In this document: positions 1-6,191 of the stretch, in pieces
How the letters are laid out: every line of letters starts with the position of its first letter
Numbering within the stretch: the first letter of the stretch is position 1
Assembly (NCBI GenBank): GCA_013697395.1
Contig: JACCWY010000429.1
Span: forward strand, 1 to 7,303
Source: Chloroflexota bacterium
GTDB taxonomy: Bacteria; Chloroflexota; Limnocylindria; QHBO01
Direction: 5' to 3'
DNA: 7,303 nt
Notes under the pieces: generated by a model
Database searches by the model: none
What the model saw: the letters and a program-made list of their open reading frames with translations, nothing else
Told to the model about the DNA's origin: nothing
Translations under genes and position numbers: made by a program

Positions 1-264
1 GTCCTGCTCGTGGCGATCAGCACCGATCGCGTTGTCCTCGGCGGCCTCCTGATCGCCATGTTCGGAATCGGCATGGCCGTCGTCCTCGGTGGCCTGGGCC
101 TCGTGATCGCCCGCGTCGGCAGCGCAGCGTCACGGTCCGAGCGCGATTGGATGAGCTCTCCATGGGCGCGTCGCGTCGGCCAATGGGTCCCGGTTGCGGC
201 AGGCGCCGTCGTCCTGGTGAGCGGGCTGGCCTTCGCCGTCACTGCCGCCAGCCGGCTTTCCTGA
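1..264 (+). CDS. C-terminal part of a NicO-like nickel/cobalt transporter (5' end outside window)
   Basis: The frame is open to the left edge, so this is the last 87 codons of a longer gene; the GTG at 10 is not needed as a start. The visible protein has two hydrophobic segments, about residues 11-36 and 59-82, joined by a short charged loop (ARVGSAASRSERDW), and ends just after the second helix. The first helix, with GLLIAMFGIGMAVVLGGLGL, resembles the Gly-rich helix near the C-terminus of the NicO/RcnA family of nickel and cobalt transporters, inner-membrane proteins that export these metals. The His-rich loops and N-terminal motifs that would confirm the family are outside the window. Another small polytopic family such as HupE/UreJ or TauE/SafE is possible. 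The next gene lies 127 bases downstream on the same strand, so co-transcription is possible but not shown. Confidence 0.62.
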   Translation, partial: VLLVAISTDRVVLGGLLIAMFGIGMAVVLGGLGLVIARVGSAASRSERDWMSSPWARRVGQWVPVAAGAVVLVSGLAFAVTAASRLS

Positions 265-377
265 GGCCAGGGCATACGACTGGGCCCGCCGCTCGTATCT
301 CCAGCGCGGGGCGAAGCCCAACTCTCGCCGATGGATATCGATGCGATTCCGCAGCGATGCAACCACGCAGCAACACC

Positions 378-383
378 GGAGGA
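378..383 (+). promoter_or_regulatory. Strong Shine-Dalgarno site for the DUF4331 gene
   Basis: GGAGGA lies 8 bases before the ATG at 392. It decides between that start and an in-frame ATG at 341, which has no comparable site and would put 17 polar, Arg-rich residues ahead of the signal peptide. Confidence 0.85.
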
Positions 384-391
384 CCAGATCC

Positions 392-1606
392 ATGCGCAGA
401 CCTCTCAGGCTCATCCTCGTGGCCGCCACCGCCTTGAGCCTCGCGCTCCCGGCCGTCGCCGCCGCGGCCGACCATCGAGACGGCGCCTCGGTCAAGACGA
501 ACGGCGCCCTGGACATCAACGACGTCTACGTCTTCGAGGGCGCCGACGCGGCGAACACCGTCCTGACGTTCACCGTCAACCCGGCGGCCGGAGTCCTGTC
601 CGGCACCTCGTTCGACCCGGCCGGCCAGTACATCATCAACGTCGACACGAGCGGCGACACCGTTCCCGAGAACACCTACGTCTTCGACTTCGAGGCCGCG
701 GCCGCCGGCGTCCAGGCCTACACGGTGACCCTGGATGGCGCTCCGTTCGCGGCCGGGACCACCGAGACCGCGGCCACCATCGCGAGTGGCGGGCAGGTCT
801 TCGCAGGACTCGTCGACGATCCGTTCTACTTCGACCTCGACGGCTTCAACCACTTCAAGGCAGAGCTGCTCGCCGGCAACGGGATCGATCTGTCGATGAT
901 CTGCGACGCGGATCCCGACGTGAACTTCTTCGCCGGCTTCAACGCCAGCGCCGTCGTCATCGAGGTTCCGGACTCCGATCTCGGCGGCGGTGCCATCAAC
1001 GTGTGGGGCCAGACCATGGCCGGCGGTGCCCAGTTCGACCGCATGGGCAAGCCCGGCATCAACACCGTCTTCCTGCACACCGATGCCACGAAGGACGGCT
1101 ATAACGTGGCCGATCCGGCCAACGACGTCGCCGAGTATACCGATGACGTCGCCGGCACCATCTCCCTCATCCGGCAGGAGCTTGGCGACGATATGGCCAC
1201 GGCCGACGCGTACGGCGACACGATCGCCGGGCTGCTCCTTCCGGACGTGCTCGGCTACGACGTGACGACGGCCGCCGACTACGGCGCGCCGCTGAACGGC
1301 CGCGCGCTCGCCGATGACGTCATCGACATCTCCTACGGCGTCGTCACCGACGGCGACCTGGCGAGCGACTGCGTCGCCAGCGACAGCTCCTTCCGCAGCA
1401 GCTTCCCGTACTACGGCGTCGCGAACGCCGCCGCGGCACCGCCGTCTCCCACGGCCAGCCCGGCGGCGAGCATGGTGCCCAACACGGCCAGCCCGCAGGT
1501 GGTCTCGACGACCCCGGTGCTGACCTGGATGGTCGCGGCGTCGCTGCTCCTGCTGGCTGGCGGAGCCGCACTGGTGGTTGCAGAGGGGAACCGCCGCCGC
1601 CGGTGA
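392..1606 (+). CDS. Secreted, probably cell-surface DUF4331 protein
   Basis: The 404-residue product begins with a signal peptide: a basic MRRPLR start, a hydrophobic core to about residue 20, and an AVAAA cleavage region near residue 25-26. The mature part opens with DHRDG (27-31) and follows the DUF4331 pattern: DINDVYVF (41-48), NTVLTFTVNP (55-64), YVFDF (96-100), FAGLVDDPFYFDLDGF (137-152), FFAGFN (179-184), QFDRMGKPGINT (214-225), LLPDVLGYD (282-290) and NGRALADDVIDI (302-313). The molecular function of this family is not known. The domain has only two cysteines (171 and 327), which could pair outside the cell. A Pro/Ser/Thr/Ala stalk (about 346-375) leads to a membrane helix (about 376-397) and an RRRR tail, so the protein should stay attached to the envelope. 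A strong ribosome binding site supports the start. The upstream neighbour looks like a metal transporter; any functional link is only suggested by adjacency. Confidence 0.9.
   Translation: MRRPLRLILVAATALSLALPAVAAAADHRDGASVKTNGALDINDVYVFEGADAANTVLTFTVNPAAGVLSGTSFDPAGQYIINVDTSGDTVPENTYVFDFEAAAAGVQAYTVTLDGAPFAAGTTETAATIASGGQVFAGLVDDPFYFDLDGFNHFKAELLAGNGIDLSMICDADPDVNFFAGFNASAVVIEVPDSDLGGGAINVWGQTMAGGAQFDRMGKPGINTVFLHTDATKDGYNVADPANDVAEYTDDVAGTISLIRQELGDDMATADAYGDTIAGLLLPDVLGYDVTTAADYGAPLNGRALADDVIDISYGVVTDGDLASDCVASDSSFRSSFPYYGVANAAAAPPSPTASPAASMVPNTASPQVVSTTPVLTWMVAASLLLLAGGAALVVAEGNRRRR
1475..1606 (+). other. Sortase-type sorting signal or C-terminal membrane anchor of the DUF4331 protein
   Basis: VPNTA (residues 362-366) is followed by about ten residues, a hydrophobic stretch (VLTWMVAASLLLLAGGAALVV) and a basic tail ending RRRR. 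This is the three-part layout of sortase substrates: pentapeptide, membrane helix, positive tail. The pentapeptide departs from LPXTG by Val at the first position and Ala at the last; Ala at the last position occurs in some known sorting motifs. The alternative is a plain C-terminal membrane anchor with a chance match in a Pro/Thr-rich stalk. Confidence 0.5.
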
Positions 1607-1627
1607 TCCTCTTCTCGATCGGCACGC

Positions 1628-1659
1628 GAACGGACCCCGGAGCCATCCAGGGTCCGTTC
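1628..1659. terminator. Probable bidirectional terminator between convergent genes
   Basis: Arms GAACGGACCC (1628-1637) and GGGTCCGTTC (1650-1659) are perfect reverse complements, giving a 10-bp GC-rich stem with a 12-base loop; past a C-A mismatch, two more G-C pairs would shorten the loop to 6 bases. It lies 21 bases after the stop of the plus-strand DUF4331 gene and 6 bases after the stop of the minus-strand otsA gene, where a shared terminator is expected. Neither strand has a T-run after the stem, so it is not a classical intrinsic terminator, but U-poor hairpin terminators are common in high-GC bacteria. Confidence 0.7.
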
Positions 1660-1665
1660 CACGTC

Positions 1666-3186
1666 TCAGCCGGCGAGCTCGGCGAGGTCCTCCAGCTGGC
1701 GGCGCAGCCACCACGTGATGTCCTCGCGCTCGACGCCCCGGCGGAGGAGCGCAAGCCGGCGGCGCCGCTCGTCGACCGGCATGGCGAGGGCCACGGCCAG
1801 GGCATCGGCGGTGCCGACGACGTCGGCGGGGGCGACCGGCAGGACGCCATCGGCCATCTGGTCGAACGCCCCGGCGGTCTCGGACAGGACCAGCGCGGCA
1901 TCCCGCCGCGAGACGAGCACCGCCTCCTTGGCCACGAGGTTCATGCCGTCGACGAGCGGGTTGATGAGCACGACGTCGGCGACCGAGAGGCCGGCCAGGG
2001 CCTGCGCGTAGTCGTTCTCGTAGAAGATCTGGACCGGGCGCCAGCCCGAGCGTCCGAAGCGCGCGTTGATGCCGTCGACCACGTCCTGGACCTTGCGACC
2101 GTAGTCGCCGTACTCCCGCAGGCCGGTCCGTGACGGCACCAGGAACGCCAGGAAGCTGATGCGGCCACGCAGGCGGGGTTGGCGCTGGAGGAGCGTCTCG
2201 TAGGCGAGGAAGCCGCGCAGGATGTTCTTCGACGGCTCCAGCCGGTCGACGCGCACCAGCAGCCGCTCGCGCGAGCCGCCCAGCAGCTGGTCTGCCCTGC
2301 GACGCGAGCGCGGCGAGTCGGCCACCCGCCGGGTGGCGTCGACGTCGATGCTGATCGGGTAGTGCCGCACGTGTGTCGTGCGCCGCCGCCGCCGCACGGT
2401 CCACGCGTCGTAGTCGACCTTCGCATCGGGCACGAATGACTCCACCATGCGCAGGAAGTTGTGCGCGTAGCGCTCCGTCTGGAAGCCGACGACGTCGTTG
2501 GCGAGCAGCCCCATGGCGATGCCCTCGCGGATGGCCGGGGCGATCGTCTGCCAGATGCTCGAGGGCGGCCACGGGATGTGCGTGAAGTGGCTGATGACGG
2601 CCTTCGGGCGCGCTCGACGGATCGGCTCGGCGGCGCAGTAGAGGTGGTAGTCATGGAGCATGATCCGTGGCGTGCGGTCGCCGCGTGCCTGGGCCAGGAT
2701 GGCGCGCGCGAAGGCCTCGTTGAGCGGCACGTAGCCACGTTCCCAGGCGCGCATGACCCCGGCGTCGATCACCGGTCGCTCCGGCAGGTTCCACATCTGG
2801 TGCTGGAGGAACCAGAGGAACGGATTGGCGATGACGTTGTAGGCGGCTTCGTAGACGGCACGCTCGACCGATGCGAATCGGAGCTGGACGCCGCGCTCGC
2901 CGCCGGCAGCGGCGCGCAGGAGCTTCGGATCGGCCGCGGCGCGGCGGTCCCCCTCGCTCATGGCCGCCGCCACCCAGGTGACGGGAACGTGGTGCCCGAC
3001 CTGGCCCAGGGCGGTGACGAGGCCACCGGATCCGCGGCGCGGACGGACCGAGCCGTCGGCCCCCGCGACGAACGTGACCGGCCCGCGGTTGGTGGCGATG
3101 ATGAGCCGCCGGTCGCCGAGCAGCGCCGAGGCGGCGGCGCCAAGATCGGCATCCGAGCGCGCGCGGGCGTCGTCAGGTGAGGCCAT
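1666..3186 (-). CDS. otsA: Alpha,alpha-trehalose-6-phosphate synthase, GT20 family
   Basis: The 506-residue cytoplasmic protein matches retaining GT20 enzymes, which join glucose from a nucleotide sugar (UDP- or GDP-glucose) to glucose-6-phosphate. Residues equivalent to the E. coli OtsA active site are present: NRGP with Arg34, GSGG (52-55), Tyr116 and Trp125 for the sugar phosphate, HDYH with Asp179, His203 in HIPWP, Arg315 and Lys320 in VDRLEPSKN, Arg353 in PSRTG, and DGMNLVAKE (413-421). The DRLEPSKN form is that of the divergent GT20 branch seen in high-GC bacteria rather than the E. coli ERLDYSKG form. Related enzymes make glucosylglycerol phosphate or validoxylamine phosphate, so the acceptor is inferred. 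No OtsB phosphatase domain is fused and none is encoded in the window. Residues 1-27 are a poorly conserved leader. The start lies 6 bases after the nuoN stop with only a weak ribosome binding site, suggesting translational coupling to the complex I genes. Confidence 0.9.
   Translation of the reverse strand: MASPDDARARSDADLGAAASALLGDRRLIIATNRGPVTFVAGADGSVRPRRGSGGLVTALGQVGHHVPVTWVAAAMSEGDRRAAADPKLLRAAAGGERGVQLRFASVERAVYEAAYNVIANPFLWFLQHQMWNLPERPVIDAGVMRAWERGYVPLNEAFARAILAQARGDRTPRIMLHDYHLYCAAEPIRRARPKAVISHFTHIPWPPSSIWQTIAPAIREGIAMGLLANDVVGFQTERYAHNFLRMVESFVPDAKVDYDAWTVRRRRRTTHVRHYPISIDVDATRRVADSPRSRRRADQLLGGSRERLLVRVDRLEPSKNILRGFLAYETLLQRQPRLRGRISFLAFLVPSRTGLREYGDYGRKVQDVVDGINARFGRSGWRPVQIFYENDYAQALAGLSVADVVLINPLVDGMNLVAKEAVLVSRRDAALVLSETAGAFDQMADGVLPVAPADVVGTADALAVALAMPVDERRRRLALLRRGVEREDITWWLRRQLEDLAELAG
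2381..2394. repeat. GCC triplet run encoding five consecutive arginines in otsA
   Basis: A near-perfect CGC/CCG triplet run encodes Arg265-Arg269 of the GT20 protein. It falls between the AW of DAWTV and the conserved HYPISID strand, at a surface-loop position in E. coli OtsA (between HTAWGKAF and VYPIGIE). Being in frame and a multiple of three, a slip here would change loop length without a frameshift. Confidence 0.6.
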
Positions 3187-3192
3187 GGATGC

Positions 3193-4653
3193 CTAGAAGA
3201 GGCTCGCCGCCGACACCTCGACCAGGGTCAGGATGGCGTCGGGAAAGATCCCGAGGATCACGACCCCCGCCACCGAGAGCGCAAGGGCGATCGAGCCGAA
3301 CGGAGAGGTATCGAGCGGCGCGGGATCGGCCTCCGGGTCTCGCATGTACATGTACACGATCACGCGAAGGTAGTAGAACGCGGCCATCGCGGCGTTGAGG
3401 ACGATGATGACGGCCAGCCATGCCAGCCCGGCCTCGACCGTCGCCAGGAGGACGAACAGCTTGGCGAAGAAGCCGACAGTGGGCGGGATGCCGGTCAGGC
3501 TCAGCATGAGCACGGCCATGGCGGCGGCACGAACGGGGGCGCGTCCGGCCAGCCCCGCGAACGAGTTCAGCCCTCCGAAGCGCGACGTGTCGCGCTGCAG
3601 CATGCCCACCACCGCAAAGGCGGCGATGTTCATGACCGCGTAGCCGAAGACATAGAAGAGGACCGACTCGACGCCCTGGGCCCGGATCTCCGCATCGCCT
3701 GCGTTCGCGAATGCGGCGAGCCCGGCCATGATGTAGCCGGTGTGCGCGATGCTCGAATAGGCGAGCATGCGCTTCACGTTGACCTGCGTCAGGGCCACCA
3801 CGTTGCCGATGGTCATCGTGAGCACCGTCAGCACCAGGAAGATGCCCAGCCAGTCGGCGCGCACCGGCTCGAGCGCCTCGGCGAAGAGCCTGATGAGGAG
3901 CGCGAAGGCGCCGAGCTTCGGTCCCACCGACAGGAAGCCGGTGATGGGCGTCGGCGCGCCCTGGTATGCATCGGGCGTCCAGTAGTGGAAGGGCACCGCC
4001 GCAATCTTGAAGGTGGCGCCCACGGTCAGGAAGCCGATCGCCACCAGCAGCCCTCCGCTCATCTGGCCGCCGAGCGCGTCCGCGATGCCGGCCACGTTCG
4101 TCGTCCCGGTCAGGCCGTACAGCCAGGCGATCCCGAACAGGAGGATCGCCGACGCGAAGCTGCCCAGCAGGAAGTACTTGAGGCCGCCCTCGTTGCTGTA
4201 TCGGTCCGTCTTGTGCAGGCCGGCCAGCAGGTAGGACGGCATGACCATCAGCTCCAGGCCCAGGAAGAGCGTGATCAGGTCGCTGCTCGAGGCCAGCACG
4301 CACATCCCGATCAGGGCGCTGACCAGGATCATGTTGAACTCGCCCAATGGAAGGCGACGCGCCATCAGGTAGGACGGCGCGAACAGCGCGCTGATGATGC
4401 CGATGACGACCGTGGCGCCCTTGAAGAAGACGCTCAGGTCGTCGACGACGTAGAAGCCGGCGTAGACCGTCTCGTTGACGCCCCACACGACGATGCAGCT
4501 CAGGCCGGCCAGGACTAGCCCTGCCACCGTGAGCGGCGTGAGGAGCCACTTGTCGCGGCGTGGCAGGAAGAGATCGACCGTGATGATCACGAGTACCAGC
4601 GCGGCCAGGATCAGCTCCGGCAGCAGCGTGACGAGGTCGTCGAGTTGGTCCAT
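3193..4653 (-). CDS. nuoN: NADH-quinone oxidoreductase subunit N
   Basis: The 486-residue polytopic membrane protein is the antiporter-like subunit of complex I nearest the quinone-proximal part of the membrane arm, and contributes a proton-translocation channel. It is of normal NuoN length. The charged residues known to matter in E. coli NuoN have counterparts at nearly the same positions: Glu134 (GLELM), Lys159 (GGLKY), Lys216 and His223 (FKIAAVPFHYWTPDAYQGAP), Lys246 (GPKLGAF) and Lys398 (FFAKLF). The VNVKRMLAYSSIAHTGY segment (291-307) is the family hallmark in the second half of the antiporter fold. The start, an ATG 15 bases after the nuoM stop, gives MDQLDDLVTLLPELILA, with LPEL typical of the NuoN N-terminus. 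The ribosome binding site is weak (a GAGG about 13 bases away). Only 6 bases separate its stop from otsA. Confidence 0.97.
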   Translation of the reverse strand: MDQLDDLVTLLPELILAALVLVIITVDLFLPRRDKWLLTPLTVAGLVLAGLSCIVVWGVNETVYAGFYVVDDLSVFFKGATVVIGIISALFAPSYLMARRLPLGEFNMILVSALIGMCVLASSSDLITLFLGLELMVMPSYLLAGLHKTDRYSNEGGLKYFLLGSFASAILLFGIAWLYGLTGTTNVAGIADALGGQMSGGLLVAIGFLTVGATFKIAAVPFHYWTPDAYQGAPTPITGFLSVGPKLGAFALLIRLFAEALEPVRADWLGIFLVLTVLTMTIGNVVALTQVNVKRMLAYSSIAHTGYIMAGLAAFANAGDAEIRAQGVESVLFYVFGYAVMNIAAFAVVGMLQRDTSRFGGLNSFAGLAGRAPVRAAAMAVLMLSLTGIPPTVGFFAKLFVLLATVEAGLAWLAVIIVLNAAMAAFYYLRVIVYMYMRDPEADPAPLDTSPFGSIALALSVAGVVILGIFPDAILTLVEVSAASLF

Positions 4654-4668
4654 CGGTCTAACCCGGCC

Positions 4669-6189
4669 TCACCACAGCGGCCCGAAGCCGGTCATGCCGG
4701 CGCCGTTGACCGCGTCGATGATCCGGTCAACCGGTGCCGCGATCGCGTCGAGCACCGGGCCGGGGAACACGCCGAGCGCGACGACCAGCACGATGAGCGG
4801 TGAGAGCGCGATCCACTCGTTCCGGTTCATGTCGCGCAGGCCGTCCCACGACGCCCGCATCCAGTCGGACGGCACGGTGAAGAAGACGCGCTGAAACATC
4901 CAGAGCATGTAGACGGCGCTGATGATGACGACCAGCATCGCCGCGGCGGCCACCCAGCCGTTGAAGCGAAAGGCGCCGAGCACGACCAGGAACTCGCCGA
5001 TGAAGCCCGAGAGCCCGGGCAGGCCGATACTGGCGAAGGTGAACAGGCCGAAGATCGCCGCGTAGCGGGGGAGTCGCGCGTTGAGGCCGCCCATGTGGGC
5101 GATGGCGCGGTCGTGGGTCTGCTCGTAGATGATGCCGACCAGCAGGAAGAGGGCACCGGTCGTGATGCCGTGGCTGATCATCTGGAACACGGCCCCCTGC
5201 AGTCCCTGCTCGTTGAAGACGAACGCGCCGAGCATGACGAAGCCCATGTGGCTCACGCTGGAATAGGCGATCAGCTTCTTGAGGTCGGGCTGGACCATGC
5301 TCACCAGCGCCCCGTACAGGATCGCGACCACGGCCATGCCGATCACGATCGGGGCGAAGCTGACGGCGGCGTCCGGCAGGAGCGGCAGGCTGAAGCGCAG
5401 GAACCCGTAGCCGCCCAGCTTCAGCATCACGCCGGCCAGGATGATCGAGCCGGCGGTCGGCGCCTCGACGTGCGCATCGGGCAGCCAGGTGTGGAACGGC
5501 CACATCGGCACCTTGATGGCAAATGCCAGGAAGAAGGCGATGAAGGCGAGCGCCTGCAGGCTGTCGGCATACCCGAAGCCACGGAGCGCCTCGTAGCCGA
5601 AGGTGAGCGGGTTGCCGACCGCGGCGTGCGCGATGACCACGGCCAGGATGGCGACGAGCATGAGGAGCGAGCCGACCAGCGTGTAGAGCACGAACTTGAC
5701 GGTCGCGTAGATGCGCCGCGGGCCGCCCCACACGCCGATGATCACGTACATCGGGAAGAGGCTGATCTCCCAGAAGACATAGAACAGGAACAGGTCGAGG
5801 GCCACGAAGACGCCGAGCATGCCGGTCATCAGGACCAGCATCGCGATGTAGTACTCCTTCACCCGCCGCCGGATCGGTTCCCACGAGTAGAAGATGCTGA
5901 CCACGGACAGGATCGTGGTGAGCAGCACGAGGACCATCGAGAGCCCGTCCACGCCGATCGTGTACCGCATCCCGAAGGCCTCGATCCAGGGCAGGTCCTC
6001 GCGGAACTGGAACTCGCTGCCGGCCGGGTCATAGCCGAGCAGGACAAGCGAGCTGACGAGGCTCCCGAGCGCCGCGGCAAGGGCGATCCAGCGGATGGCC
6101 CGGTGCGCGCGGCCCGGCACGAAGAGCAGCAGCAGCACGCCGAGGAGCGGGGTGAAGACGATGAGGCTGAGCACCGGTAAGTCGTCCAT
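4669..6189 (-). CDS. nuoM: NADH-quinone oxidoreductase subunit M
   Basis: The 506-residue protein is the middle antiporter-like, proton-pumping subunit of the complex I membrane arm. Family signatures run in order: GVDGLSMVLVLLT (79-91), FWEISLFPMYVIIG with Glu141 (139-152), Lys165, KVPMWPFHTWLPDAHVEAPT with Lys226, His233 and His240, VMLKLGGYG with Lys257 (254-262), PDLKKLIAYSSVSHMGF (301-317), ISHG with His340, and SGFIGEF with Glu399 (394-400). These include the Glu and Lys residues required for pumping in E. coli. The ATG at 6189 is chosen because it gives the usual short NuoM N-terminus (MDDLPVLSLIVFTPLLG). The frame stays open a further 58 codons upstream, but that stretch lies inside nuoL and is Arg-rich, non-membrane sequence. 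There is no clear ribosome binding site; the start overlaps the nuoL stop by one base, implying coupled translation. Confidence 0.97.
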   Translation of the reverse strand: MDDLPVLSLIVFTPLLGVLLLLFVPGRAHRAIRWIALAAALGSLVSSLVLLGYDPAGSEFQFREDLPWIEAFGMRYTIGVDGLSMVLVLLTTILSVVSIFYSWEPIRRRVKEYYIAMLVLMTGMLGVFVALDLFLFYVFWEISLFPMYVIIGVWGGPRRIYATVKFVLYTLVGSLLMLVAILAVVIAHAAVGNPLTFGYEALRGFGYADSLQALAFIAFFLAFAIKVPMWPFHTWLPDAHVEAPTAGSIILAGVMLKLGGYGFLRFSLPLLPDAAVSFAPIVIGMAVVAILYGALVSMVQPDLKKLIAYSSVSHMGFVMLGAFVFNEQGLQGAVFQMISHGITTGALFLLVGIIYEQTHDRAIAHMGGLNARLPRYAAIFGLFTFASIGLPGLSGFIGEFLVVLGAFRFNGWVAAAAMLVVIISAVYMLWMFQRVFFTVPSDWMRASWDGLRDMNRNEWIALSPLIVLVVALGVFPGPVLDAIAAPVDRIIDAVNGAGMTGFGPLW

Positions 6190-6191
6190 CA
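6187..6191 (-). promoter_or_regulatory. nuoL-nuoM stop/start overlap (TGATG)
   Basis: On the minus strand the nuoL stop TGA and the nuoM start ATG share one A. No Shine-Dalgarno-like sequence is visible in the last bases of nuoL, so ribosomes ending nuoL probably restart on nuoM, keeping the two subunits near equal amounts. Confidence 0.8.

Noticed and set aside
274..298. ATACGA (274-279) and TCGTAT (293-298) can form a 6-bp stem just after the NicO-like stop codon.
   Set aside because: The stem is short, has a 13-base loop and is not followed by a T-run, so it is too weak to call a terminator; similar short dyads are frequent by chance.
265..377. Search for a sigma-70-type promoter or operator upstream of the DUF4331 gene.
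   Set aside because: Only short palindromes such as GATATC and ATCGAT near 333-342 are visible; no -35/-10 pair with sensible spacing stands out.
341..391. An upstream in-frame ATG at 341 that would lengthen the DUF4331 protein by 17 residues.
   Set aside because: GGAGGA sits at ideal spacing before the ATG at 392, and that start gives a standard signal peptide directly.
239..2572. A very long open frame on the minus strand (777 codons) running antisense to the DUF4331 gene and through part of otsA.
   Set aside because: It is an Arg/Gly/Ala/Val-rich low-complexity translation with no recognisable domain. It spans the convergent terminator and lies opposite or out of frame with two well-supported genes. 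This is the usual by-product of strong third-position G/C bias.
4727..6180. Long open frames within nuoM: one on the minus strand in another phase (4727-5884) and one antisense on the plus strand (5095-6180).
   Set aside because: Their translations are rich in Arg, His, Asp and Gly with no family signature, while the nuoM frame carries every expected motif. They are frame shadows.
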